Assembly (NCBI GenBank): GCA_963663635.2
Contig: CAXXMY010000011.1
Span: 682,001-746,000 of the forward strand
DNA: 64,000 nt
Direction: 5' to 3'
From: Poriferisodalis sp963663635
GTDB taxonomy: Bacteria; Actinomycetota; Acidimicrobiia; Acidimicrobiales; Poriferisodalaceae
Of the stretch, positions 1-8,752 are shown one piece after another; within the stretch, counting starts at the first letter, position 1, and each line of letters opens with the position of its first letter. Under the pieces are notes generated by a model that was given only the letters and a program-made list of their open reading frames with translations, was not told where the DNA came from and made no database searches. Position numbers and translations under genes: made by a program.

Positions 1-168
1 CTGCGGGCGCAGCGTGGTCAGCACCGGCAGTGTTGTCGGAATCGGCTCGGCCGCAGGTTCAGATCCACAGCCGGCAAGTCCTACGGCCACTGCAAGCGAT
101 GCGGCCGCCACGGCTGGAGCCCACAACATGCGCCAAGCAGCACGCTTCGGTGAAGCGATCGTCGTCAT
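1..168 (-). CDS. Putative lipoprotein, N-terminal part (runs off the window)
   Basis: Only the first 56 codons are present, since the gene continues past base 1. The reading frame begins at an ATG at 168 on the minus strand. A basic n-region (residues 8-13) precedes an Ala/Val/Leu-rich hydrophobic stretch (about 17-31) and the lipobox LAGC, giving a lipidated Cys34. After it comes a Pro/Thr-rich linker, as in secreted solute-binding or other surface lipoproteins. It follows map on the same strand after about 114 nt. The mature domain is not in the window, so the function cannot be named. The signal peptide is directly visible; the rest is unknown. Confidence 0.6.
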   Translation of the reverse strand, partial: MTTIASPKRAAWRMLWAPAVAAASLAVAVGLAGCGSEPAAEPIPTTLPVLTTLRPQ

Positions 169-282
169 GGCAGCGAAATTTAGTTGGCCCCGTGGACGGG
201 GCATGAGCGCCCTGTGTCCCAGTGGACTGTGTCGCAGTGGAATGGCACCCACAGGACGAGAGCGCGGCGATTCGGGGAGCAG

Positions 283-1284
283 TCAGGCAGCTGACAGCGC
301 AGAGGTAGGCAGCTGGGCGGGCCAGTTCGACGGATCCAGGCGTGCCGCGTGATCCGGCATCAGGAATGTCTGCGGCTCGTCGGCGGCGACGGTCAGGATC
401 TCAACTCCATCAGGGGTCACGACGACGGTGTGCTCGAACTGCGCGGTGCGGCTGCGATCCACCGTGATCGCGGTCCACCCATCGGGCCACAGCCGCGCCC
501 GAGGCGTCCCCAGCGTGATCATCGGTTCCACGGTGAAGGTCATGCCTTCAACGAGGTCGGTGCGGGCACCGGGATCGAAGTAGTGGGGGATGTTCGGAAG
601 GCGATGGAAGATCTGCCCGATGCCATGACCCACGAATTCGCGCACGACTCCGAAACCGGCTGCCTCGGCGTGGCTCTGAATAGCACGGCCGATGTCACAC
701 ACTCTGGCCCCCGGCCGTACCGCAGCGATGCCGTGATACATGGACTCTCGAGTCACTGACACGAGACGGCGGGACTCCTCGTCGACATCGCCCACCGCAA
801 ACGTCTCGGAGTGATCTCCGTGGACGCCTCCGACGAAGATCGTCACGTCACAATTCACGATGTCGCCGTCGCGCAGCGGGCGGTCATCGGGGATGCCGTG
901 GCAGATGACCTCGTTCACCGAGGTGCACAGCGACTTGGGAAAGCCGTTGTAGTTGAGGGGGCTCGGGTAGCCCCCTTCGGCGATGCACGCCTCGTGGCAG
1001 ACCTCGTCGAGATGGTCACCGGTGACGCCGGGCGCGATCTCCGCCGCCACTGCAGCGAGCACTCGTCGCGCCGCCGAGCCGGCGAGTCGCATCGCATCGA
1101 TGGTTTGGAGGTCCGACGGCTCGACGGCGTCGGGTGCCGGCGACGATCGCCCGCTCAGGGCATACGGCGGCAACCCGATGCCGGCGGGAACCGTGCGGCG
1201 AGGCGAGACGTGTCCTGCGACAACGGGCTCGGAGCCCACCGACCGTGATCGCGCGGCCGGCACGCGTCGCTTGCGCTTGCCCAT
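283..1284 (-). CDS. map: Type I methionine aminopeptidase
   Basis: This M24A metallopeptidase removes the initiator methionine from nascent proteins. The protein is 333 aa. The five metal ligands expected for the pita-bread fold are all visible: Asp146, Asp157, His220, Glu253 and Glu284, with conserved His129 in the HGIP motif. An N-terminal extension of about 60 residues, rich in Arg and Pro, precedes the catalytic domain. Such extensions occur in some actinobacterial and eukaryotic type I enzymes. It is the last complete gene of a minus-strand run beginning near 8.5 kb. It is not beside secY/infA, so it may be one of two map paralogues (inference). Confidence 0.93.
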   Translation of the reverse strand: MGKRKRRVPAARSRSVGSEPVVAGHVSPRRTVPAGIGLPPYALSGRSSPAPDAVEPSDLQTIDAMRLAGSAARRVLAAVAAEIAPGVTGDHLDEVCHEACIAEGGYPSPLNYNGFPKSLCTSVNEVICHGIPDDRPLRDGDIVNCDVTIFVGGVHGDHSETFAVGDVDEESRRLVSVTRESMYHGIAAVRPGARVCDIGRAIQSHAEAAGFGVVREFVGHGIGQIFHRLPNIPHYFDPGARTDLVEGMTFTVEPMITLGTPRARLWPDGWTAITVDRSRTAQFEHTVVVTPDGVEILTVAADEPQTFLMPDHAARLDPSNWPAQLPTSALSAA

Positions 1285-1343
1285 CGCCCCGAAGCTACCC
1301 GTGTGCCTGCGGCCATCCGCTCAGCCCCGCAGAGCGCGTGCGG

Positions 1344-2646
1344 TCAACCGTCGTGACGCTCGGGCTGCTCGCGGGCTTCGTTCCCACGTGGCGCGTCATG
1401 GCCAGCCGGTTCGCCGAGTTCGCTCAGGACCTCGTCGTTGTGCTCGCCCAGCTTGGGCGCTCGGCGGTAGATGCCTGGCGGCGTCGCGCTCATGCGAATC
1501 GGCGGAGCGATCTGCACGATCGGCCGTCCCACCGGCTGCTCGACCGCGACCAGCATGTCGCGCGCCGCCACATGGGGGTCATTGAACAGATCGACCGGAT
1601 GGTTCACCGGTCCGCAGGGAACCTTGCCGCCGATGAGGTCCAGAATCTCCGCGTTGGTGCGTGTAGCGGCCCACGACGACAGGGCTTCCTCGATCTGGGC
1701 ACGATGGTGAAAGCGTGCCCGCAGCGTTGCCGTCTCGGGAGCGTGCGCCCATTCGGGGCGCCCGATGGCGACCGCCAGCTCTCGCCAGTGGTTGTCGGTG
1801 GGGGCGCCGATTGCGACTGCGCCGTCGACAGTGTCGTAGATGTCGAACGGCACGATGTAGGGATTGCGGTTGCCGTTCGGGGGAGTGTCGGGCTGACCGA
1901 GGACGCTGTAGCGCGTCACTCCCACCTCCGACAGCACCATGACGGCGTCCACCATCGCCACGTCCACGAATTGGCCTTCGCCGGTGCGCTGGGCGTGGAA
2001 GAGCGCCGCGAGCACGCCCATCGCACCGATCGTGCCGGGGTAGACATCGCCGATGTACGGCCCGATGACATGCCGATCGTCGGGGCTTCCGCCGTTCGCC
2101 GACACCACGCCGGACATGGCCTGCGCGACGACGTCGTAGGCAGGCCAGTCCACATAGGGGGCTCGCGCCTGATCGGGGGTCTCCGAAGCCCCGAATGGCG
2201 CCATACACCAGTCGCGGGTTTCGCTCGTGCAGGACTTCCCACCCGACGCCAAGTGCATCCATCACCCCGGCTCGCATGTTCTCGACGAACGCGTCGGCGC
2301 TATCGATGAGCCGCAGGAATTGCTCACGGTCGTCGTCATTGGTGAGGTCGAGCTTGACCCCACGCTTGTTGCGGTTGTAGTTGGCGAAGCCTGCGCCGTA
2401 GTTGCGCTCGGTGTCCTCGCGAGTGAACGGCGCCATGCGCCGTGCCAGTTCACCGCGTGGAGGCTCCACCTTGATGACGTCAGCGCCCAGGTCGGCCAGC
2501 ATCATGGTCGACCACGGTCCCGCGAGCGCGTGAGTGCAGTCGATGATGCGTACGCCGGCCAGCGGCCCGGTGGGCCCAGTGGCCATTGGGCTGACGCGCT
2601 CGTGCGCGGTCAGGTGCTCGCTCTCAGACGGCTCCAGCTTCGGCAT
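1344..2646 (-). pseudogene. CaiB/BaiF (class III) CoA-transferase, frameshifted
   Basis: Class III CoA-transferases move CoA between carboxylic acids. The N-terminal part (from 2646; alternative start at 2586 before GPLAGVRIID) and the C-terminal part both match this family but lie in different frames. The first frame reads through GFGDPRSG and the second resumes at PYVDWPAYD. One extra G in the five-G run at 2157-2161 (plus strand) explains the shift; removing it joins the two halves into one protein of about 433 aa. The gene lies 32 nt downstream of an enoyl-CoA hydratase gene that is also frameshifted. It may be a true pseudogene or a homopolymer error. The family assignment is firm; the substrate is unknown. 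Confidence 0.8.
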
Positions 2647-2678
2647 GTTGTCGGCTTTCCGATTGGGTCCGGTTGCGG

Positions 2679-3477
2679 TCAGGCGAAGTTCGGGCGCCGC
2701 TTTTCCACAATGGCAGCGTGCCCTTCGCGCACATCGGAGCCTGTGAACCCGAGCATCTCCAGTGCGGCCGAGGTGTCGAAGATCGGTCCGGCCATGCGCA
2801 TCCAGTTGTTGAGGCTGTACTTGGTCCAGCGAATGGCGCTCTGGCTGCCGCGAGCCAGCTTTCGCGCCACGGCGAATGCTTCGTCGACGACGGCGTCATC
2901 GTCGACGGCCTTGCTCACGAGACCCATCTGGTCGGCTTCTTCGCCGCTCATGGCGTCCGCATGTCAGCAGGTAGTACTTCGACTTGGCCATCCCGCACAG
3001 GATCGGCCACACGATAGCGGCGTGGTCGCCGGCCGCCACGCCAAGCTTCGTGTGACCGTCGAGGATGCGCGCGCTACGACCCGCAATCGAGATGTCTGCC
3101 ATGAGCGCGACGGCGAGGCCCGCACCGACCGCCACGCCCTCGATTGCTGAGACGATGATCTTCGAGCAGTTGATCATGTTGTAGACGATGTCGCGCGCCT
3201 CGCGGAGCGCGTTCTGGCGCACCTCGAAGTCGTCCATGATCGTCTGGATCATGTCGAGATCGCCGCCGGCTGAGAACGTGCCGTTCGCGCCGCGGATAAC
3301 AGCGACGCGTGTGTCGGGGTCGGTGTCGACCGCCTTCCAGACATCGGCCAGCGCCAGGTGCTTGGGGGCGTCGACGGAGTTCAGACGACCTGGCGTGTCT
3401 ATGACGATTTCCAGCACGCCGTCGTCGTCGGGGCCGCTGATGTCGAGCGCGGAAAAGGGGGCGTAGCGGTCACTCAT
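2679..3477 (-). pseudogene. Enoyl-CoA hydratase/isomerase family protein, frameshifted
   Basis: This crotonase-fold enzyme would hydrate or isomerise an enoyl-CoA. The start is the ATG at 3477. The N-terminal half shows the oxyanion-hole segments FSAGGDLDM and IEGVAVGAGLA. The C-terminal half (GEEADQMGLVSKAV, then an amphipathic helix region) continues in another frame. The switch lies near 2955-2968, where one extra base separates YYLLT from DAMSGEEAD. The distance between the parts matches a normal hydratase of about 265 aa. It sits 11 nt upstream of the HIT-protein stop and next to a frameshifted CoA-transferase, suggesting one acyl-CoA pathway. Whether the shift is real or a sequence error cannot be told here. 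Confidence 0.8.
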
Positions 3478-3488
3478 GGCAGCCGAAG

Positions 3489-4010
3489 CTAGTTGCCCGG
3501 CGAGGCGGCCGCCCGGGCATGTGGTCCTAGTGCACTGAGCAGTCGGTAGGCCGCCTCGATTTCGCCAGACGGAGCGAAGAGGCGCTCCCACGGGTGCAGC
3601 AGGCGGTCCCTGCCATAGCGGGGAATGACGTGCACGTGGAAGTGGAACTGCGTTTGGTCGGCGGCGGCGCCGTTGTTGTTGAGCAGGTTCAGCCCCGCGG
3701 GTTCCAGCCGCTCGCGCACCAGCCCTGCAACGCGGCGCACGGCTCGCATGACCTGCGCAGCATCGTCGTCGGTGAGGTCCCAGACGTCAGTGACATGGCG
3801 GCGGGGGATCACCAGGCAATGTCCGACGGTCATCGGAAGGCGATCCATGAACGCGACCGCGTGCTCGTCTTCGTAGAAGCAAAGTGCGGGGGTGTTCCCG
3901 GCCGCGATTGAGCAGAACGTGCACCCGGGGACTGGTTCTGGGCGCGCTGGGTCCAAGGATGTCGGGTTCACGTGCGCTAGGTGATTGCGAGGCAGATCCG
4001 AGGCGGGCAC
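3489..4010 (-). CDS. HIT family nucleotide-binding hydrolase
   Basis: This histidine-triad protein probably hydrolyses purine nucleotide phosphoramidates or dinucleoside polyphosphates. It is 173 aa with a GTG start. The triad HFHVHV lies at residues 123-128, containing His123, His125 and His127. An N-terminal CTFC pair (Cys30, Cys33) together with His72 and the triad region resembles the zinc site of many bacterial HIT proteins. The first 25 or so residues are not conserved in the family, so the true start may be slightly downstream. It follows coaA by 28 nt on the same strand. The family is clear; the physiological substrate is not. Confidence 0.88.
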   Translation of the reverse strand: MPASDLPRNHLAHVNPTSLDPARPEPVPGCTFCSIAAGNTPALCFYEDEHAVAFMDRLPMTVGHCLVIPRRHVTDVWDLTDDDAAQVMRAVRRVAGLVRERLEPAGLNLLNNNGAAADQTQFHFHVHVIPRYGRDRLLHPWERLFAPSGEIEAAYRLLSALGPHARAAASPGN

Positions 4011-4038
4011 GTGCAGCAGGATTCCGAGTTGTTGCCGG

Positions 4039-4986
4039 CTACTGGTACCGCAGCTCGACGTGGTCGATCACGTGATCGTGGCCCTTGGCCAGCACCAGGT
4101 CGGCCCGAACCCGAGTCGGGAGGATGTTCTCTTGCAGGTTCACCAAGTTGATCGAGCGCCAGATGGTGCGTGCCACCGCGTCGGCGGCACTCTCGGGCAG
4201 TGAGGCGAACTGGGTGAAATAGGCGCTCTGCTCGCGGAACACGGTCTTGCGAAGCTGCTGGAAGCGCTCGACGTACCACCTTTCGAGGTCCTCGGATGCG
4301 GCATCCACGTAAATCGTGAAGTCGAAGAAGTCCGAGACAAAGGGCGTGTTGGCTGGCGGACCGGTCTGCAGCACGTTCAGACCCTCGACGATGAGGACGT
4401 CCGGCTGGCAGATGGTCCGGACCTCGTCGGTGACGTCGTACAGGCTGTGGGAGTACACGGGTGCGTCGACTTCTGCTTCGCCGCTGCAGATTCGCTGGAG
4501 GAACTCGCGCAGGGTGCTGCGGCAGTATGACTCTGGGAAGCCCTTGCGTCCCAGCAGGCCCCGCGCCGTCAACTCTGCGTTCGACATCAAAAAGCCGTCG
4601 GTGGTCACGAGATCCACTGCCGGATGCTCGGGCCACGCAGCGAGCACGGCTTGGAGGATACGCGCCGTCGTGCTCTTTCCGGCAGAAACGCTGCCGCCGA
4701 TGCCGATCAGGAACGGCCGCGGCGGGAGCACCCTGCCGAAGAAGTTCTCGGTGGCGTCGCGCAGCTGACGGCGCCCTGCCACGCGGAGGTTGAGCAGGCG
4801 TGACAACGGCAGGTAGATGTCGCGGACCATGTCGAGCGTGATGGGCTCGACGAGCCCGGCGAGCTCTTCGAGATCGGCTTCGGTGAGCGACAGCGGCGTG
4901 GCGTCGCGCAGCTTCGCCCACTGCTCGCGGGTGAATCGACTCTGCTGTTCGTCGATCGCCGTCCCCGCCGATTCTGGCTCGTTCAC
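4039..4986 (-). CDS. coaA: Type I pantothenate kinase
   Basis: CoaA phosphorylates pantothenate with ATP, the first and usually regulated step of coenzyme A synthesis. The 315-aa protein has the P-loop GGSVSAGKST at residues 97-106 and the family motifs VTTDGF, GFPESY and DVLIVEGLNVLQ. Its length matches the E. coli and mycobacterial enzymes. The GTG start at 4986 is 4 nt downstream of the stop of the preceding reductase gene, which suggests translational coupling. CoA supply fits the surrounding CoA-transferase and enoyl-CoA hydratase genes. A second CoA gene, coaD, lies at 38.0 kb. Confidence 0.95.
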   Translation of the reverse strand: MNEPESAGTAIDEQQSRFTREQWAKLRDATPLSLTEADLEELAGLVEPITLDMVRDIYLPLSRLLNLRVAGRRQLRDATENFFGRVLPPRPFLIGIGGSVSAGKSTTARILQAVLAAWPEHPAVDLVTTDGFLMSNAELTARGLLGRKGFPESYCRSTLREFLQRICSGEAEVDAPVYSHSLYDVTDEVRTICQPDVLIVEGLNVLQTGPPANTPFVSDFFDFTIYVDAASEDLERWYVERFQQLRKTVFREQSAYFTQFASLPESAADAVARTIWRSINLVNLQENILPTRVRADLVLAKGHDHVIDHVELRYQ

Positions 4987-4990
4987 GTGC

Positions 4991-6247
4991 CTAGCTTGGC
5001 GATGTCATGACCGCAGGCGCAACTGCGGGCCTCGCATCGGCGTATGCACCTTGTGGTTTGGCCATGCCGCGATGCCATCTGCGGGGGGTCGCGACGGCCG
5101 CGCGGGGATAGTCCTCGAACATCCAGCGCGCGAACTGACGGCGTGTCCACGCTGACGCGTCGACGGCGCCCAGAGCGATCTCGGCCAGCCGTTCGTGCGC
5201 GAGCACGCGGCTGAGCGTCCTCGCGAGCCTGTGATCTGCGATGAACTCCGATCGCGCACCGCGCGTGTAACGAGCGGCGACGCTGTGCGGCGGTCCGCCT
5301 CGTGCGATCGCACGTGCCGCCATGCGTCCCATCTGCAGAGCCTGGCCGATGCCCTCGCCGGTCATCGGATCGGCTGCTGCTGCTGCGTCGCCGACAAGCA
5401 GCGCTCGCCCGCGCGCGAATTCGATCTCTCCGAGACGCGCGGGAATCGGCCACGCGCGCGCCGGCCCCTCCATGGCGCTGTCACCGAGGACCTCGCGGAT
5501 GTGGGGCCGTTCGGCGAGGCCGTTCCAGATGCCGGCGATCTCGCTGCCGGCCAGCGTGCCTCCCGCAGCGCGCGGCACGCCGAAGCCGAAGTTCACGCGT
5601 CCATCGCCGAGCGGGAACGACCACGCGTATCCGGGAAGCAGATCGGGCTCGAACCACACCCACAATGTGCGCGCCGCTGTGCTGACCGCGGTGCGGTAGC
5701 CGCGGAACGCGTGCCAGTCGCCCCGATAGCGCGGCGGGCTGATGCCAAGCGCCTTTCGGACCCCGGAGTAGACCCCATCCGCAGCGATGACGAATCGGGC
5801 CGTCACGCGGGTGCCATCGCTGAGCATGGCGACCTGTGCACTCGACCGCTGCTTGTCTTCGTCGAAGCCGGCGAACTCGACGCCTAGCCGCAGATCGGCT
5901 CCGGCCGCCGCAGCCAGCTCCATGAGTGCTGCATCGAGCTCGCTGCGTCGGCACGTGGCTGCGAACTGGCCGGCGCTTTTGGGCAGCGGCAGCTGAACGA
6001 GCCGACCGCGCGGCGTTCTCACGGTCGCGGCGTCGACCGTCATCCATGAATCCAGAGCGTCGGGCTGGAGGCCCAGGCTTTCGAGCTCGCGCAACGCGAG
6101 CGCTGTGAGTCCATCGCCGCAGCACTTGTCGCGGCCCAGAACCGCACGTTCCACGAGTGTCACATCAAGGCCAGCCCGGCGCACCCAGATGGCTGCGGAC
6201 GTGCCGGCTGGACCCGCGCCCACCACCACGACGTCGACGGTCGTCAT
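4991..6247 (-). CDS. Geranylgeranyl reductase family FAD-dependent oxidoreductase
   Basis: This is a flavoprotein of the geranylgeranyl-reductase/digeranylgeranylglycerophospholipid-reductase superfamily, which usually saturates isoprenoid chains such as menaquinone tails. From the ATG at 6247 it has 418 aa. The FAD-binding GAGPAG lies at residues 10-15, a CCGDG motif near residue 43, and the second FAD motif LVGDAAAAADPMTGEGI near residue 275. This start places GAGPAG at the normal position; an in-frame upstream start at 6337 would add 30 unlikely residues. Upstream lies the VanW gene, whose frame-restored stop is 4 nt away, and downstream is coaA at 4 nt. The exact substrate is inferred only at family level. 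Confidence 0.88.
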   Translation of the reverse strand: MTTVDVVVVGAGPAGTSAAIWVRRAGLDVTLVERAVLGRDKCCGDGLTALALRELESLGLQPDALDSWMTVDAATVRTPRGRLVQLPLPKSAGQFAATCRRSELDAALMELAAAAGADLRLGVEFAGFDEDKQRSSAQVAMLSDGTRVTARFVIAADGVYSGVRKALGISPPRYRGDWHAFRGYRTAVSTAARTLWVWFEPDLLPGYAWSFPLGDGRVNFGFGVPRAAGGTLAGSEIAGIWNGLAERPHIREVLGDSAMEGPARAWPIPARLGEIEFARGRALLVGDAAAAADPMTGEGIGQALQMGRMAARAIARGGPPHSVAARYTRGARSEFIADHRLARTLSRVLAHERLAEIALGAVDASAWTRRQFARWMFEDYPRAAVATPRRWHRGMAKPQGAYADARPAVAPAVMTSPS

Positions 6248-6251
6248 GGCT

Positions 6252-6362
6252 TCAGGAAGCCTCGGGCTCGTTGGTCTCTTCGAGGCTCCCATCGCCGGGA
6301 CCTTGCTCATCGCCGCCAGCCGGGTCTTCGGGTGCATCAGGACCAGTGCCGTCAGCCGGCTC
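6252..6362 (-). other. Hidden C-terminal coding tail of the VanW gene
   Basis: In the frame of the Glu-Gly repeat this stretch reads as 36 codons rich in Gly, Pro, Asp and Glu, starting EPADGTGPDAP and ending NEPEAS, then TGA at 6254-6252. The stop is 4 nt before the ATG of the reductase gene at 6247, a spacing typical of coupled genes. The composition matches the acidic repeat before it. This is strong evidence that the ancestral VanW protein ended here and that the current stop at 6352 is produced by the 2-nt slip at 6393-6396. Confidence 0.6.
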
Positions 6363-8541
6363 GCCTTCGCCTTCGCCTTCGCCTTCGCCTTCCTTCGCCT
6401 TCGCCTTCGCCTTCGCCTTCGCCTTCGCCTTCGCCTTCGCCTTCGCCTTCGCCTTCGCCTTCGCCTTCGCCTTCGCCTTCGCCTTCGCCTTCGCCTTCGC
6501 CTTCGCCTTCGCCTTCGCCTTCGCCTTCGCCTTCGCCTTCGCCTTCGCCTTCGCCTTCGCCTTCGCCTTCGCCCTCGGAGTCGTCGACCAACGTGGTCAG
6601 GTCAACGCCAATGCACGGGTCGTCGGGATATCGCTCCAGGTCGGAATCTCGCTCCAGGTCGGAATCTCGCTCGCCCGGCTTCTCGTTGCACTCTGGAGGC
6701 GGGCACTCGACGACCGAGCCGTCCCCGCGCTCGCTGCCGTGCTCGACAGGCTCGAGTTCTTCGCTGCCCGCTCCCTCGTCGCTCCCCGAAGGCGCTGTGC
6801 CTCCAAGCGGGTCGACGCACTGGCGCGGCACCGAACGCGTCCCATCGCAATTGCGCCCTTGCTCGGGCCGGTAGCGCGCGCTGAACGTGTCGACGGTCCT
6901 TGAGCCGCCGCTGAACACCCTTGTGCGCTGAGTGTTGACTCTCCGGCAGAAGTCCCGCATCGTCTCGACAGGCGCGCCGATTGTCACCTCCACATTTCGC
7001 GTGGAGTACAGCTCGACGGTGATCGACGTGTCGGTATAGGTCGGCCAGACGAGCACGCCGTACGGCGTCGGGTTCGTGAACGCCAGATCGGGCTGGGGAT
7101 ACGAGATCGTCGGGTCCAGCCCATATGGGTAGCGGCTGAGGTAGAGCGAGTGCGTCTGGTACTGGTCGATGGTCATCCCGGCTCGGATCAGCGCATTGAA
7201 GATGGTGGTGGCGAACTGCGATACGCCACCGCCGATGTCGTCGACCAGCACACCCTTGTCGATGAATCCGCCTTCCACGAAGCCCTTCTCTTCGGTTCGC
7301 GTTCCCACATGACCATTGAGCGAGAGGCTTTCGCCGGGCTCGACGACGACACCGCGCACGAGGTCGGCAAAGCGGTGGATGTTCGACACTCGGCCTTGGC
7401 AGCACGAATGGCGCGTCGTGAACGTCCCCACCAGCTCGACAATGCCGAGCGACTCCAGATACGCTTGCTCCTCGCGGCTCACCGCGGGACGCGACGGCAG
7501 CGCCACCGGCTCGGAGAGGCGTTGCAGCAGTGCTTCGGCCACGACCGTCGCGATGTCGTCGCGACAGCACGCTCGACCGCCGTCGCTCGCGACAACCGTC
7601 GGGACTCCGTTGACGACCTCCATGGCTGCGGTGACGAACGGCGATGACGCCGGAGCGAAGAGTTCTTCGACGTAGAGGCCGACCGCAGTGTCGTCAAGTG
7701 TGATTGCAGGAGGTGTCGCGTGCGGGTCCAGTGCCAGCCATCCAGCGAACGTGTCGAGGGTCAAGGTGTGGCTCTGGTCGGCATAGAAGACGGTCAGTGT
7801 GTGGCCGTACCTCGTTTGTGCTTCGTTGACGGCATTTTGCAGTTCTTCGGTGTAGCTGAGCGGTTCGGTCTGTTGGAGATTCGCGGTGATCTCGATCCGC
7901 GCCAGCGAGCGGGAAATGCCCTCGAGCACCTCGTCGACGACGGCATCCGCGTCGACGGCTTGTCCCGGCCTCCCCAAGTCGACCGCCAAGGTGTCGTTGA
8001 CCACGACGACGGACGGGGGAGTGGCCGTCACGCCGAGCCCGCTCGCGCTCGCGAGCATTGCGCGAGCCGCTGATCGGTCGACGCTGTAACGGCGCTCGGT
8101 GAATTGCGGATCGGTTGTCAGCGGTTCCCACGACTCCGGCGATGTGTCGCTGGCGCGCCGCTCCCGGACTGCCGCGAAGGTGGCCTCGGTCTCCAGAGCG
8201 ATTCCGAGGTCGGCGACGGTCAGGGTGACTTCGCCGATTTCGGTGCGCAGGATGACCGGCGTCGTGGCCAGATCGGACGCAAGCGTGGCAATCCGAAGAT
8301 GCAGCGCATCCCGGCTCACCGTCGACGTCGATCCCGCCGCCTGAACGTTTTGCGGCTGAGTGGCTTGCTTCGGAGCATCGCCGTCGACGCGCGCCGGTGC
8401 TTCGCTCGATGGCGGCGCGGCAGGCACCGGCTCGTCCGCAGAGTTCCTGACGGCGAGCACGACGGTCGCAAGAACTGACGCAACGAGAATCGCGGCGGCA
8501 GTGATGAGCGACCAGCGGGGGGCCCAAGTCGGCCATTGCAC
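6352..8541 (-). CDS. VanW family protein with long Glu-Gly repeat tail
   Basis: This is a membrane-anchored cell-envelope protein. A transmembrane segment at about residues 12-32 is followed by two putative peptidoglycan-binding-type repeats (about 80-330) and a VanW domain (about 370-560, with VEPGESLSLNG and DIGGGVSQFATT). VanW proteins accompany glycopeptide-resistance loci and are common in Gram-positives; their role is not firmly known. A Cys-rich tail leads into about 30 Glu-Gly dipeptides and then ten arginines before the stop at 6352. The poly-Arg end is an artefact of a 2-nt slip in the repeat (see 6252-6362). Without the slip, the protein would end in an acidic 36-residue tail. The VanW assignment is firm and the end uncertain. 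Confidence 0.85.
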   Translation of the reverse strand: MQWPTWAPRWSLITAAAILVASVLATVVLAVRNSADEPVPAAPPSSEAPARVDGDAPKQATQPQNVQAAGSTSTVSRDALHLRIATLASDLATTPVILRTEIGEVTLTVADLGIALETEATFAAVRERRASDTSPESWEPLTTDPQFTERRYSVDRSAARAMLASASGLGVTATPPSVVVVNDTLAVDLGRPGQAVDADAVVDEVLEGISRSLARIEITANLQQTEPLSYTEELQNAVNEAQTRYGHTLTVFYADQSHTLTLDTFAGWLALDPHATPPAITLDDTAVGLYVEELFAPASSPFVTAAMEVVNGVPTVVASDGGRACCRDDIATVVAEALLQRLSEPVALPSRPAVSREEQAYLESLGIVELVGTFTTRHSCCQGRVSNIHRFADLVRGVVVEPGESLSLNGHVGTRTEEKGFVEGGFIDKGVLVDDIGGGVSQFATTIFNALIRAGMTIDQYQTHSLYLSRYPYGLDPTISYPQPDLAFTNPTPYGVLVWPTYTDTSITVELYSTRNVEVTIGAPVETMRDFCRRVNTQRTRVFSGGSRTVDTFSARYRPEQGRNCDGTRSVPRQCVDPLGGTAPSGSDEGAGSEELEPVEHGSERGDGSVVECPPPECNEKPGERDSDLERDSDLERYPDDPCIGVDLTTLVDDSEGEGEGEGEGEGEGEGEGEGEGEGEGEGEGEGEGEGEGEGEGEGEGEGEGEGEGEGEGEGEGRRRRRRRRRRAG
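6363..6570 (-). repeat. GAAGGC hexanucleotide tandem repeat
   Basis: On the plus strand the unit is GCCTTC: 29 perfect copies at 6397-6570, one 4-nt unit (CTTC) at 6393-6396, and five more copies at 6363-6392. On the coding strand each unit encodes Glu-Gly. A perfect hexamer array would keep the frame at any copy number. The 4-nt unit breaks it and changes the reading to alternating AGG and CGA arginine codons. Confidence 0.97.
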
Positions 8542-8593
8542 GGGGGTTGAGCGTACGTGCCACCCGGCGCATCCAAGCGGCAGGGTGTCGCAG

Positions 8594-8617
8594 CGTCATG
8601 GCGGGCTCGCCATGACG
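8594..8617. promoter_or_regulatory. Perfect 10-bp inverted repeat in a divergent promoter region
   Basis: CGTCATGGCG and CGCCATGACG flank a 4-nt GGCT spacer. The site lies in the 211-nt gap between the divergent VanW and SDR genes. It could be a dimeric repressor operator controlling one or both, or a transcript hairpin. No regulator gene is adjacent. The symmetry is directly seen; the role is inference. Confidence 0.4.
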
Positions 8618-8752
8618 TGATTCCAGCGCCCGAAGTGCACAGCTGGCGGCTGTCGTGCGATACTCCGGGGCCGTCGGCACCGCACCGAAGTGCCGCAGCC
8701 GCGGCGCCAGCGGGCGACCGCAGCCCATTGACGAGAAGGGATACCGGACGAC

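Noticed and set aside
14..352. Plus-strand 112-codon frame at the window start
   Set aside because: The opposite strand encodes a convincing lipoprotein signal peptide and the end of map; the plus frame has no family features.
6352..6570. Arginine-rich tail as a functional nucleic-acid-binding segment of the VanW protein
   Set aside because: The arginines arise only from a 2-nt slip in a GAAGGC repeat; the in-frame alternative gives a natural acidic end next to the following start codon.
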